A DNA stretch of 64,000 nucleotides from Streptomyces silvae (GCF_016745505.1 NZ_JAERUC010000134.1:1-64000), one strand, 5' to 3'. Shown: positions 25,213 through 34,148, counted from the first letter of the stretch. Numbers and translations: made by a program. The notes: generated from the sequence alone by a model not told the origin.

Positions 25213-26078
25213 CGGGCACCTGCCGTGCCGCGTGCGTAGTGGCGCTCCACGTAGTACTGGCCGACGGACAGCAGGGAGGTGATCGCGACGTACCAGAGGG
25301 TGGCGACCAGCAGCAGCGGGATGACCTCGTAGGTGCGGTGGTAGACGAGCTGCGCGGAGTAGAGCAGGTCCTGCACGGCGATGATGCTGACGATCGAGGT
25401 GCCCTTCAGCGTGCCGATCAGCATGTTGCCCGCGGGCGGCACGATGGAGCGCATGGCCTGCGGCAGCACGATCCGCCGGAACCGGCGCCAGGGGCCGAGA
25501 CCGAGCGACTGGGCCGCCTCCAGCTGGCCGCGCTCGACGGACAGGATGCCGCCGCGGACCACTTCGGCGGCGTACGCGGCCTCGTGGAGCGTGAGTCCGA
25601 TGACGGCGACGGCGATCGGGCTGAGGAGGTTGACCGTGTCGACGCCGAGGATCTGCGGGTAGAGGGCGCCGATGTTGAACCAGAAGAGCAGCTGGACCAG
25701 GATCGGTGTGGACCTGAACAGCCAGATGTAGCCCCAGCTCACCGCCCGCAGGACGGGGTTGCCGGAGAGCCTGAGCACGGCGAGCACGGTGCCGAGGGCG
25801 AAGCCGAGCACCACGACGAGGCCGGTGAGCCACAGGGTGAGCCCGAGGCCGCGCAGCACGGAGTCGGTGGTGAGGTAGGCGCCCACGACGTCCCACTGGA
25901 ACGCCTTGTTGCGGACGACCGAGACGAGGGCCCCCGCGAGCAGGAGGAGTACGGCAACGGCCGCCGCCCACCTGCCTGTTCGGCGTACGGGCACGATGCG
26001 AGGGGCTTCTTCCTTCCCGGCGTGCTCACCCGGCGGGACGGAAAGGGACGGGGTGGGGACTTCTGTCTGCGCGGACAT
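25209..26078 (-). CDS. Amino acid-type ABC transporter permease (second copy)
   Basis: A 289-residue permease closely related to that at 22424-23326. The layout is the same: cytoplasmic N-terminus, first helix at about 35-52, LFRSTPILVQLLFW near 140, EAAQSLGLGPWRRFRRIVLP near 205 and the end YVERHYARG. The ATG at 26078 is the first gene of the eight-gene minus-strand operon. The upstream gap of 449 bases should hold its promoter. Two permeases, one ATPase and two binding proteins make one importer with alternative receptors, or a heterodimeric channel. Confidence 0.9.
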   Translation of the reverse strand: MSAQTEVPTPSLSVPPGEHAGKEEAPRIVPVRRTGRWAAAVAVLLLLAGALVSVVRNKAFQWDVVGAYLTTDSVLRGLGLTLWLTGLVVVLGFALGTVLAVLRLSGNPVLRAVSWGYIWLFRSTPILVQLLFWFNIGALYPQILGVDTVNLLSPIAVAVIGLTLHEAAYAAEVVRGGILSVERGQLEAAQSLGLGPWRRFRRIVLPQAMRSIVPPAGNMLIGTLKGTSIVSIIAVQDLLYSAQLVYHRTYEVIPLLLVATLWYVAITSLLSVGQYYVERHYARGTAGAR

Positions 26079-26527
26079 GCGAAGGCTCCGTGGATGCAGA
26101 GATCGAACACGGGGCGTGCCTTCAGCGCGAACACAACGTGGACCGGGCCCCTCAGCGCCGGTCCGCCTCTGAGAAAAGCGCCACCGGGTGCCGTTGTCAA
26201 GCTTGTCCAGAGTGTGAGCTGTACGTCTCAGTTCAGTTGACGCGCCACCGGATGCCTGTTCCACTTGGGCCATGTATTCGCAGCAGTGGCTGGTCACCCG
26301 CTCCCACATCGACTTCGGTCGCGTGTGGTCCTGTTCCTGTTGAGCTGACGCCCTGCGTTTCCTTTTCTCCCGCTCGCGCCGTAGCCGGCGCTGGAGCGGA
26401 GTCCCTTGCGTTCCTTCGCGTACACGACATGGCTCGGCCCTCCCCTCGTAACAGCTGATCTCCCGCCCCGACGCTCCGTGCTGCCCTGGCTCCGGAGCGG
26501 GGTCGACGAATCCGGAGAAACTCCGTC
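26079..26527. promoter_or_regulatory. Divergent control region of the ABC/monooxygenase locus
   Basis: No gene seen. GCGCCACCGG(G/A)TGCC occurs at 26178-26192 and 26242-26256 in the same orientation, 64 bases apart (about six helical turns), a plausible pair of regulator sites. CGGAG-AAA-CTCCG just before 26528 forms a small hairpin overlapping the ribosome binding site of the plus-strand lipoprotein gene. No riboswitch was recognised. Confidence 0.4.
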
Positions 26528-27469
26528 ATGCCCCGAACCCGGCAGACCGCTGCCTTCGCACTGATCACCGTGGCCGCCCTCTCGCTCAGTGCCTGCGGAT
26601 CGGGCGACCCCGCCACCGCGCCGGCCGGCGCGGGCTCCCCGGCGAAGGGGAAGATCCCGACGACCGACGTGGTCTCGTCGGTGAAGAAGAACGAGGACGC
26701 GGCGAAGCTGCTGCCCGAGAAGGTGCGCGCGGCCGGCACGCTGACGATCGCGTCCGCCACCGGCTCGCCTCCCGGCGGCGCCGCCTACCTGGAGGACGGG
26801 AAGACGCTCGCGGGGGCGGACGTCGACTTCGCGGACGCGGTGGCCAAGGCGCTCGGGCTGAAGCTGAAGCGGGAGATCGCCGCCTTCGAGGCGATCCTGC
26901 CCGCCCTGGGCAGCGGCAAGTACGACGTGGGCACGGGCAACTTCGGGGTGACGGACGAGCGCCGGAAGACCATCGACTTCGTCACCTACATCAACGACGG
27001 TCAGGGCTTCGCCGTCCGTGACGACAGCGATCTGAAGAAGGTCACCGACCTCACGCAGCTCTGCGGCCTGACCATCGGCACCGGCGCCGGGACGACCTTC
27101 GAGGCGACGCTGGAGGAGAACAAGCACCTGTGCTCCGACGCGGGCAAGAAGCCGTACGAGGTCAAGACGTACGGCGATCCGTCCGCCGTCTGGATCTCGC
27201 TCCAGCAGGGCCGCAGCGACATCGTGATGAACACGATCAACGGACTGCGCTACGGCGTGGCCCAGCTGGAGGGGCTGCGCTTCCTCAACGAGTACAAGCG
27301 CCTCGACGTCGGCTTCGTCTTCAAGAAGGGCACCCCGCTGGCGCCGGCCTTCCAGGCAGCGGTGAACGGCCTCAAGGCCGACGGGACCTACGACCGCATC
27401 CTGAAGAAGTGGGGCACCACCGGGTCGGCGATCGAGACCTCGCAGATCTCGCCGCCCGAGGTCAAGTGA
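26528..27469 (+). CDS. ABC transporter substrate-binding lipoprotein (second)
   Basis: A 313-residue family 3 solute-binding lipoprotein. The lipobox LSAC is at about residue 24. After a linker the first lobe starts RAAGTLTIASATGSPPGG near 66, then GADVDFADAVAKALGL near 98, YDVGTGNFGVTDERR near 137 and the second-lobe strand GLTIGTGAGTTFEATL near 180. It is divergent from the operon that encodes two permeases and an ATPase but no other plus-strand partner, so it probably feeds that transporter. GGAG lies within a small hairpin before the ATG. A 10 bp terminator follows. Confidence 0.9.
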   Translation: MPRTRQTAAFALITVAALSLSACGSGDPATAPAGAGSPAKGKIPTTDVVSSVKKNEDAAKLLPEKVRAAGTLTIASATGSPPGGAAYLEDGKTLAGADVDFADAVAKALGLKLKREIAAFEAILPALGSGKYDVGTGNFGVTDERRKTIDFVTYINDGQGFAVRDDSDLKKVTDLTQLCGLTIGTGAGTTFEATLEENKHLCSDAGKKPYEVKTYGDPSAVWISLQQGRSDIVMNTINGLRYGVAQLEGLRFLNEYKRLDVGFVFKKGTPLAPAFQAAVNGLKADGTYDRILKKWGTTGSAIETSQISPPEVK

Positions 27470-27495
27470 GGCCGCCGGGTGCGACCCCGGCGGCC
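27470..27495. terminator. Bidirectional terminator
   Basis: GGCCGCCGGG (27470-27479) pairs perfectly with 27486-27495 across a 6 base loop, directly after the TGA of the binding lipoprotein and before the convergent DUF5685 stop at 27509. Confidence 0.8.
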
Positions 27496-27508
27496 GCCTG
27501 ACGCCGGA

Positions 27509-28720
27509 TCAGCAGTCGCACCCGCAGTCGCAGCTCTCGCAGCAGCTGCAGCAGTTGCCGCAGCAGCTGCAGCCCTCCCCGCAGCCCTCGCACCAGTCAC
27601 AGCAGTCGCCCTTGTGGCAGAGCCCCTCGCGCTCCTGGCCGCTCCAGGGGTCGTTGAAGTTGCTCGCGCAGCACATCTGGCAGGTGCAGGCGAGGCCGGC
27701 CCAGACCAGGCAGCCGGCGATGAGACCGCGGCGGTTGCGGGGCGGCTCGGGCGGGAGCGGCGGTCCGGGGGGACCGTACGGACCGCCCGGCGTCGGCGCG
27801 TACGGGTTGCCGGGCGGCGGTCCGAAGGAGCCCGAGGGCTGCCCGCCCGCCTGGTGCGAGCACGCGGTGGAGCCGAAGGCCCGGTCCACGGAGCGCCGCA
27901 GCTCGTGCACCAGGAGCACATGGGCCAGCGCGCCGTCGGTGAGCTCCGCGTCGCGCAGCGCCAGGCGTACGCCGTGCAGCGCGTCGTCGCACAGCCGGCG
28001 GGCCTCGGCGAGCGGGGTGCCGGTCGCGGTGAGCGGGTTCCAGGCACCCGACGCGGCGTCAGCCTCGCGGTCCTCCACGGCATCCAGCAGATGCGCGAGC
28101 CGCCCGAAGAGCCGGCCGGCCTCGGCCAGCGGCTCGGCGTTGCCCGGCCTGCCCGCGAGTACGGCGGTGTGCGCGAAGGCCGCGGCCGTCGCCGTCTCGG
28201 TGGGCTCGGTGACGGTCAGCAGGGAGGTGCCAGGTCCGGCGAGGGACTCGATGCCGGTCTGCCGGTCGACGGCGTCGACCAGGACGGCGGTGTCGAAGCC
28301 GAGCTCCGCTCCGGTGCGGGCCCCGGCCCGGTCCCAGCCGGCGGCGACCCGGCGTGCGGCGGCGGCCACCGGGCGCCGCTTCAACAGCCCGTCGCGGTCG
28401 GCGACATGGTCGCGCACCTTCGCGGACGCCAGGACGAGCGACACGGCAGCGGCGAGCCTGGCCCCTTCGCCCCGGGCGACCGGTGCCGTCCGCATGGAGC
28501 GCAGCGGGCACGGGCCGGCGGTGCGCCGCAGCCCGGCGGTGCGCTCGGACTGAGCCTCCGTCAGGACCGAGACGATCAGGCCATCGTAGTTCGTGACGAC
28601 TCGGGCGAACTGCCCGTGGTCCGCGCGGAGCGCGAGGCAGAGCCCGCAGAGATGAGCCATCCACTCGGTCTTGAGCCCTTCGGACAGCCGATGGGTACAG
28701 GGCCTCACGATTCCGAACAC
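27509..28720 (-). CDS. DUF5685 family protein with Cys-rich C-terminal tail
   Basis: A 403-residue protein. The N-terminal 290 residues are helical and match DUF5685, with FGIVRPCTHRL at the start, HLCGLCLALRADHGQ near 30 (two Cys, one His) and NYDGLIVSVLTEAQ near 50. A Pro/Gly linker and one hydrophobic segment (GLIAGCLVWAGLACTC) follow, then a tail of about 55 residues with around 20 cysteines in CC and CxC patterns ending CDC. The GTG at 28720 fits the conserved start; an alternative GTG lies at 28744. The tail looks like a metal- or redox-binding module, but I know no function. It is convergent with the ABC lipoprotein. Confidence 0.83.
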   Translation of the reverse strand: MFGIVRPCTHRLSEGLKTEWMAHLCGLCLALRADHGQFARVVTNYDGLIVSVLTEAQSERTAGLRRTAGPCPLRSMRTAPVARGEGARLAAAVSLVLASAKVRDHVADRDGLLKRRPVAAAARRVAAGWDRAGARTGAELGFDTAVLVDAVDRQTGIESLAGPGTSLLTVTEPTETATAAAFAHTAVLAGRPGNAEPLAEAGRLFGRLAHLLDAVEDREADAASGAWNPLTATGTPLAEARRLCDDALHGVRLALRDAELTDGALAHVLLVHELRRSVDRAFGSTACSHQAGGQPSGSFGPPPGNPYAPTPGGPYGPPGPPLPPEPPRNRRGLIAGCLVWAGLACTCQMCCASNFNDPWSGQEREGLCHKGDCCDWCEGCGEGCSCCGNCCSCCESCDCGCDC

Positions 28721-29029
28721 GACGATCCCCCGGGAGCCGTTCACCTGATGAGCCGCGCCCGTACTCCGGCGCGGCGTGCATCGTACCGAGCGCTCCGTTC
28801 ACCCGTACGCCCCCCATCTCACCCGTACGGGCGGGTGCATCATATTTTCCTTCCGCAAGCCCCCCTATGCGGTACGAACCCTGACGAATCGCCACATCTT
28901 CTGCACCAGTAGCGTCACGAATCGCGCGCACGGCGCCTATCCCCTTGGCGCTGTATCCGCATCATGGACGACCATAGGGATAGGAAAGAGATACGGAACA
29001 CCAACGAACCGCGGTGAGAGGAGGCGTCC
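28721..29029. other. Divergent intergenic region DUF5685/sflA
   Basis: No gene or strong repeat seen. It carries the promoters for both flanking genes. The plus-strand gene has a strong GAGAGGAGG at the right-hand end, 5 bases before its ATG. Confidence 0.35.
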
Positions 29030-29470
29030 ATGGGATCGGTGCGCAAGGCGAGCGCCTGGCTGGGCCTCGTGGAGGACAACGACGAGCGGTACTACGACGA
29101 CGAGTACTCCGAGGATGCGGAGACCGGCACGAATCAGCCATGGGTGACCGACCCCCGCGTGCAGGTGGCCTCCGAGAAGGCCGAGGACACGGGCCGCCGG
29201 ATCGCCACCGTCACCCCGGACAGCTTCCGGGACGCGCGTGGGATCGGCGAGCTGTTCCGGGACGGTGTGCCGGTGATCGTCAACCTCACGTCGATGGACC
29301 CCACCGACGCGAAGCGCGTCGTGGACTTCGCGGCGGGACTGACCTTCGGGCTGCGCGGCTCCATCGAGCGCGTGGCGACCAGGGTCTTCCTGCTGACCCC
29401 CGCCCACACCCAGGTGGTCAACGGCGAAGCCGTCGGCCGGCCGGCCGACGGCTTCTTCAACCAGAGCTGA
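29030..29470 (+). CDS. sflA: SepF-like cell division protein (probably SflA)
   Basis: A 146-residue SepF-family protein. A short amphipathic N-terminus (GSVRKASAWLGL) that could bind membrane is followed by an acidic Asp/Glu/Tyr linker, and then the SepF fold from about residue 60: RIATVTPDSFRDARGIGELF, VPVIVNLTSMDPTDAKRVVDFAAGL and FLLTPAHTQV. SepF links FtsZ to the membrane. Streptomyces has three paralogues, and the position beside DUF5685, an acyl-CoA dehydrogenase and der fits my memory of sflA (SCO1749). GAGGAGG gives a strong site for the ATG. Confidence 0.88.
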   Translation: MGSVRKASAWLGLVEDNDERYYDDEYSEDAETGTNQPWVTDPRVQVASEKAEDTGRRIATVTPDSFRDARGIGELFRDGVPVIVNLTSMDPTDAKRVVDFAAGLTFGLRGSIERVATRVFLLTPAHTQVVNGEAVGRPADGFFNQS

Positions 29471-29491
29471 GCGGGGCGCTCGCCGGAAGCC

Positions 29492-30721
29492 CTACCGGAA
29501 GGCGTCCAGGCCGGTGAGCGCCTTGCCCAGCACCAGCTGGTGCATCTCCACGGTGCCCTCGTAGGTGAGCACCGACTCCAGGTTCGTCGCGTGCCGCATC
29601 ACGGGGTATTCCAGCGAGATCCCGTTGGCGCCGAGGATCGTGCGTGACGTGCGGCAGATCTCGATCGCCTCCCGCACGTTGTTGAGCTTTCCGAAGCTGA
29701 CCTGCTCGGGGCGGATCCGGCCGGCGTCCATCCGGCGGCCCAGGTGGTGGGCGAGCAGGATGCCCTTGTGGAGTTCCAGGGCCATGTCCGCGAGCTTGGC
29801 CTGGGTGAGCTGGAATCCGCCGATGGGCCTGCCGAACTGCTCACGGGACTTCGCGTAGTCGAGGGCCGCCTCGAAGCTGGCGCGCGCGGCGCCCATGGCC
29901 CCCCAGACGATTCCGTAGCGGGCGTGGCTGAGGCAGCTGAGCGGGCCGCGCAGCCCGGTGGCGCCCGGCAGGACCGCGTCGGCGGGCAGCCGCACGCCGT
30001 CCAGGACCAGCTCGCTGGTGACCGAGGCGCGCAGCGACCACTTGTGCCGGATCTCGGGGGCGGAGAAGCCGGGGCTGTCCGTCGGCACGACGAACCCTCG
30101 GATCCCCGAGCCGCCGCCGGCCTGGTCGGTCTGCGCCCATACGACGGCGACCCCGGCGACCGAGCCGTTGGTGATCCACATCTTGCGGCCGGTGAGGACC
30201 CAGTCGTCGCCGTCCCGCTCGGCGTACGTCCGCATCCCGGCGGGGTCCGATCCGTGGTCGGGCTCGGTGAGGCCGAAGCATCCGATGGTCTCGCCGGCCG
30301 CCATGCCGGGCAGCCACTGCTGCTTCTGCTCCTCGGAGCCGAAGCGGTGGATGGCGTACATGGCGAGGGAGCCCTGGACGGAGACCAGGGAGCGGATGCC
30401 GGAGTCGGCGGCCTCCAGCTCCAGACAGGCCAGGCCGTACTGGACGGCGCTCGCCCCGGCGCAGCCGTAGCCCTGCAAGGACATGCCCAGCGCGCCGAGC
30501 GAGCCCAGCTCGCGGGCGAGGTCGCGGATGCCGGGGAGCTCGCCGTTCTCGTACCACTCGGCGATGTGCGGGAGGACCCGGTCGGCGGCCCAGGTGCGCA
30601 CGGTGTCCCGGATCGCGAGGTCCTCGGGGTCGAGGAGGTCGTCGATGCCCAGGGGGTCGCCCGGATCGAACGGCTGGCTCTTCGGGGATCCTGACGGCTT
30701 CGCGGACTCGGTGGTGGACAT
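29492..30721 (-). CDS. gcdH: Acyl-CoA dehydrogenase, glutaryl-CoA dehydrogenase-like
   Basis: A 409-residue FAD flavoenzyme. Family marks are FGLTEPDHGSDPAGM near residue 150, the FAD-binding WITNGSVAGV near 182, a CRTSRTILGANGISLEYP segment near 355, and the catalytic base Glu in LTYEGTVEMH near 390. The placement of this Glu and the SYLVSVQGSL-like N-terminal region point to the glutaryl-CoA dehydrogenase branch (oxidative decarboxylation to crotonyl-CoA in Lys/Trp breakdown), though a short branched-chain enzyme is possible. GGAGG lies 5 bases before the ATG, and a palindrome at 30772-30788 may be an operator. Confidence 0.85.
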   Translation of the reverse strand: MSTTESAKPSGSPKSQPFDPGDPLGIDDLLDPEDLAIRDTVRTWAADRVLPHIAEWYENGELPGIRDLARELGSLGALGMSLQGYGCAGASAVQYGLACLELEAADSGIRSLVSVQGSLAMYAIHRFGSEEQKQQWLPGMAAGETIGCFGLTEPDHGSDPAGMRTYAERDGDDWVLTGRKMWITNGSVAGVAVVWAQTDQAGGGSGIRGFVVPTDSPGFSAPEIRHKWSLRASVTSELVLDGVRLPADAVLPGATGLRGPLSCLSHARYGIVWGAMGAARASFEAALDYAKSREQFGRPIGGFQLTQAKLADMALELHKGILLAHHLGRRMDAGRIRPEQVSFGKLNNVREAIEICRTSRTILGANGISLEYPVMRHATNLESVLTYEGTVEMHQLVLGKALTGLDAFR

Positions 30722-30771
30722 GGGTGCCTCCGGCGGCTCGCACGGTACAGAGAACGCGCCACGGTACTAAA

Positions 30772-30788
30772 AACTAGCAGTGGTAGTT
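30772..30788. promoter_or_regulatory. 17 bp palindrome, possible TetR-type operator
   Basis: AACTA and TAGTT flank a 7 base centre in an otherwise GC-rich sequence, 51 bases upstream of the acyl-CoA dehydrogenase start. Such AACTA-N7-TAGTT sites resemble TetR-family operators near fatty-acyl genes. Confidence 0.4.
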
Positions 30789-30812
30789 ACGGCGCCGTGC
30801 CGACGTTACGGC

Positions 30813-32546
30813 TCAGCGTGCCGATCGTCCAGAGCCGGTGGCCTCGGCGGGTTGGCGCCGCGCGGGAAGGGCGGCCCGGCGTGCCGGAGCGTCCGGCACC
30901 GGGAGCCGGCGGGGCTCGCCGGACGGCGCGGGCCCCGCCGCCGCGGGCCTCGCGGCCTGCTCCGGGACGGCGGCGGTCCGCTCGCCGCAGGCCCCCTTCG
31001 CCGGAGGGCAGTCCATGACGCGCGGAAGGCGCAGCGCGGCGAGCGCCCCGAGCAGCAGGAGGCCCGCGCTGACCAGCAGGGTGATGTGCAGACCGTCGAC
31101 GAAGGCGTGGCGGGCCGTGTTCCGCAGCAGGTCGCCCATGGGACCGCCCAGCCGGCCGGCCACCTGGTAGGCCTCGCCCAGCGAGTGCGAGGCGGCCGAC
31201 CCGGCGGCGGCGGGCACGCCCTCCTCGTGGAGCCGGGAGAGCCCCGGCGCGTAGGCCGCGTTCATGACGCTGCCGAGCAGGGCGATCCCCATGCCGGCGC
31301 CGAGCTGGTACGAGGTCTCGCCGATCGCGGCCGCGCCGCCGGCCCGCTCGGCCGGGGCCTCGCTCAGCATCGACTCGTACGCCCCGAAGAGCGTGGACTG
31401 GAGCCCGAAGCCCAGCAGGACGAAGCCGGCGGTCAGCAGCACGGGCCGGTCGTGCTGGCCCATCAGCGTCAGCAGGAGCACCGAGGCCGCCGTGAGCACG
31501 AAGCCCCAGCCGACCATCCGCCTCGGACCGACACGGCTCAGGGTGTACGAGCCCGTGGCGCCGGCGGCCATGGCGGCGATGGTCAGCGGCAGCAGCCGCA
31601 GGCCGGTCTCCAGCGGACTGAGGTCCAGGACCAGCTGGAGGTACTGGACGGCGATCAGCTCCAGGCCGACCAGGGCCAGCATGGCGAGCACGATGCAGCC
31701 GACCGCGGTGGTGAAGGCGGGCCGGGAGAACATCGCGATGTCGATCAGCGGATGGGTGCGCCGCTTCTGCCTGCGTACGAAGAGGACGAGCAGGGCGGCT
31801 CCGGCGAACAGCGGCACGAGGGTGGCGGGGTTCAGCACGCCCTCACCGCCGCCGATCCGCTTGATTCCGAGGACGACCCCGAGCACGCCCCCCGCGGCCA
31901 TCAGCGCGCCGAGCACGTCCCAGGGGCCGTCGTCCTCACCGCGCGACTCGGGCAGCAGCCAGCGCCCGGCCGGGAGGATGAGCGCCATGAGCGGGATGTT
32001 GATCAGGAAGACGGAGCCCCACCAGTAGTGCTCGACCAGGAAGCCGCCGATGACGGGCCCGGTCGCGGCGCCGACCGCGGCGACCGCGGTCCATATGCCG
32101 ATGGCCAGGGCACGCTCGCGGCGGTCGGGGAAGACCTGGCGGAGTATCGAGAGCGTGGCCGGCATGATCATCGCGCCGCCGACGCCGAGCAGGGCGCGTG
32201 CCGCGATCAGCACCCCGGGTGACCCCGCCGTCGCGGCGAGCGCGGAGGCCAGGCCGAAGAGCGCGTAACCGAAGAGGAGGACACGCCGTCTGCCGATCCG
32301 GTCACCGAGCGTCCCGAAGAGGATCAGCAGCGAGGCGCAGACCAGCGGGTAGGCGTCCACGATCCACAGCAGGCCGACGGCGCTGGGCCGCAGGTCCTCG
32401 GTGACGGCGGGGACGGCCACGTGCAGCACGGTCGCGTCGAGCGCGACGAGCAGCAGGCTGAGGCAGAGGACGACCAGGACGACCCAGCGGTTGGCACCGT
32501 CGGCCGCTGCGCGCAGCCTGCTCACGGCCGTGGACGTCCCGGTCAT
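30813..32546 (-). CDS. MFS multidrug efflux transporter (DHA2, 14 TM)
   Basis: A 577-residue drug:proton antiporter of the DHA2 family. Fourteen hydrophobic segments are spread from residue 20 to about 510. Motifs include LLVALDATVLHVAVPAV in TM1, GTLGDRIGRRR (motif A) near 80, and a GPVIGG-type motif C in TM5 near 160. The C-terminus is a basic, Pro/Ala-rich tail of about 60 residues. The ATG at 32546 has GGGAGG 7 bases upstream. The substrate is unknown. No TetR gene sits beside it; an imperfect palindrome (GAGTG...CACTC at 32706-32725) upstream could be an operator. Confidence 0.88.
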   Translation of the reverse strand: MTGTSTAVSRLRAAADGANRWVVLVVLCLSLLLVALDATVLHVAVPAVTEDLRPSAVGLLWIVDAYPLVCASLLILFGTLGDRIGRRRVLLFGYALFGLASALAATAGSPGVLIAARALLGVGGAMIMPATLSILRQVFPDRRERALAIGIWTAVAAVGAATGPVIGGFLVEHYWWGSVFLINIPLMALILPAGRWLLPESRGEDDGPWDVLGALMAAGGVLGVVLGIKRIGGGEGVLNPATLVPLFAGAALLVLFVRRQKRRTHPLIDIAMFSRPAFTTAVGCIVLAMLALVGLELIAVQYLQLVLDLSPLETGLRLLPLTIAAMAAGATGSYTLSRVGPRRMVGWGFVLTAASVLLLTLMGQHDRPVLLTAGFVLLGFGLQSTLFGAYESMLSEAPAERAGGAAAIGETSYQLGAGMGIALLGSVMNAAYAPGLSRLHEEGVPAAAGSAASHSLGEAYQVAGRLGGPMGDLLRNTARHAFVDGLHITLLVSAGLLLLGALAALRLPRVMDCPPAKGACGERTAAVPEQAARPAAAGPAPSGEPRRLPVPDAPARRAALPARRQPAEATGSGRSAR

Positions 32547-33026
32547 GTACGTACCTCCCACAATGAGTCCCTCGCGCTCGGCAGACCCGCTGGGGATCCG
32601 GCTCACGGCGTCCCCCGGGCCCGGCATCGACGGGCGAGTGAGCCGTCAGCGTACGCGAGTTCCCGATGGTCACACGTGGTGCAGCTCATACGTTCACCGG
32701 CCACCGAGTGTGGCGTACACCACTCCGGCCCCTGTACGCGGGGTGACGTCCGGGCGTCGCCCCGGCGCCCCGGCGGCGCGGCCGCCCCGCGTCCGGCGGC
32801 TCACCCGAATGGCGCAGCGCCCACCGGGACATGGTCACGCCGAGCCATTTCATCGACACCCAAACATTTCTACGAATAGGGCCCGGAACTAATAGGGGAC
32901 GGGCCGAAACCATTCCCCGGCGCACGAGGAATAGATACCGGTCTGAGACAAAGTCCACATCACATCGTCATCACAAAGACGCGGGATCGGCCGGATCACA
33001 CACTCACTCGCTGTAACGTCCATTGC
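32547..33026. other. Divergent intergenic region MFS/PAP2
   Basis: No gene seen. The right part (32850-33020) is relatively AT-rich and probably holds the PAP2 promoter. A 20 bp imperfect palindrome lies at 32706-32725. No known riboswitch or RNA gene was recognised. Confidence 0.35.
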
Positions 33027-34067
33027 GTGCGTACCGACATCTTTGCCCGTCTGGACCGGGAGCCGGAACCGCCGAAGATAGAGACCCCGCGGATGAGTCG
33101 TCACCGCATCGCTCTCTTCGGCGGGACTTTGGCGTTCTATCTCGCCATCGTCGTCGCCGTGCTGGTCTCGTCCTGGCTGGTGGCCCTCGACTGGAAGGTC
33201 ATGCTGTTCCGGCCCTACCAGCAGTGGCCGGAGCTCCACGCCTTCCTCGACTACTACGTCGTGCTCGGCCAGCGTGGCCCCACGGCCGTGATGGTCGCCT
33301 CCTGGCTCGGCTGGCGCTCCTGGCGCCAGCACACACTGCGTCCGCTGCTCACGCTGGGCGCCTCCCTGCTGCTGCTCAACCTGTCGGTGGGCGCGGTCAA
33401 GCTCGGGCTGGGGCGGCTCGGTCCGCACTACGCCACCCAGATCGGCTCGGCCGAGCTCTTCGCCGGCGGCGATATATTCCCCTCGGGTCACACCGCCAAC
33501 GCCGTCGTGACCTGGGGAATCCTCGCCTATCTGGCCACCACGCCGCGGGCCAGGCGCTATCTGTCGGCCGTGTCGGCCTTCGTCTCCCTGGGCGTGGGAC
33601 TCACCACCGTGTACATCGGCACCCACTGGCTCAGCGACGTGCTGCTGGGCTGGGCGGCCGGTCTGCTCATCCTGCTCGCCCTGCCCTGGTTCGAGCCGCT
33701 GATCACGCGCACCGAGGTCTGGATCCTCTCCGTGCGTGAGCAGTGGCGGAACCGCCGCGGGCTCCGGGAGCCCGTTCCACCGGCTCCCGTGACCACCCCC
33801 GAGCCGGTCCTGCTGCCGCAGGCGCTGGGCGGCGGAGCGGCCGCGGAGGGCGTCCAGGAGGCCGCGAGCACGGGCCAGGCGCCCGGGGCCGCCGGTCATC
33901 CCGGCGCGGCCACCAGGGCCCGGGCGCACCCTGCGCATCCTGTGCGTCCGGAGCGGACGCCGCCGGCCCCGGCCGGCTCGCGCCGCCCGCCGCACGCGGA
34001 CCGCTCCCCGAGGAACAGCAGCGCCGGCCCCTCGCGGCCGGTGGCGGGCGGTCCGGTCGCCCCCTGA
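33027..34067 (+). CDS. PAP2-family membrane phosphatase
   Basis: A 346-residue integral membrane phosphatase of the PAP2/undecaprenyl-pyrophosphatase type. Five to six helices lie between residues 30 and 235. The three active-site motifs are KLGLGRLGP near 131, PSGHT near 153, and the third motif in YIGTHWLSDVLLG near 195 (His and Asp). The last 110 residues are a Pro/Ala/Arg-rich cytoplasmic tail. The GTG at 33027 has no clear ribosome binding site, so the message may be leaderless or the start weak. It probably dephosphorylates a lipid phosphate such as phosphatidate or undecaprenyl diphosphate. Confidence 0.86.
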   Translation: MRTDIFARLDREPEPPKIETPRMSRHRIALFGGTLAFYLAIVVAVLVSSWLVALDWKVMLFRPYQQWPELHAFLDYYVVLGQRGPTAVMVASWLGWRSWRQHTLRPLLTLGASLLLLNLSVGAVKLGLGRLGPHYATQIGSAELFAGGDIFPSGHTANAVVTWGILAYLATTPRARRYLSAVSAFVSLGVGLTTVYIGTHWLSDVLLGWAAGLLILLALPWFEPLITRTEVWILSVREQWRNRRGLREPVPPAPVTTPEPVLLPQALGGGAAAEGVQEAASTGQAPGAAGHPGAATRARAHPAHPVRPERTPPAPAGSRRPPHADRSPRNSSAGPSRPVAGGPVAP

Positions 34068-34102
34068 CCCGCACGGGAGCCGGGCACGGCACGGCTCATG
34101 GA

Positions 34103-34130
34103 GAAGGCCCCGACTCACGTCGGGGCCTTC
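34103..34130. terminator. Rho-independent-type terminator
   Basis: GAAGGCCCCGAC pairs perfectly with GTCGGGGCCTTC across a TCAC tetraloop and is followed by TTCC. It lies 36 bases after the PAP2 stop and before the convergent I78 stop at 34149. Confidence 0.92.
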
Positions 34131-34148
34131 TTCCGTCGGGGGCCGGGC

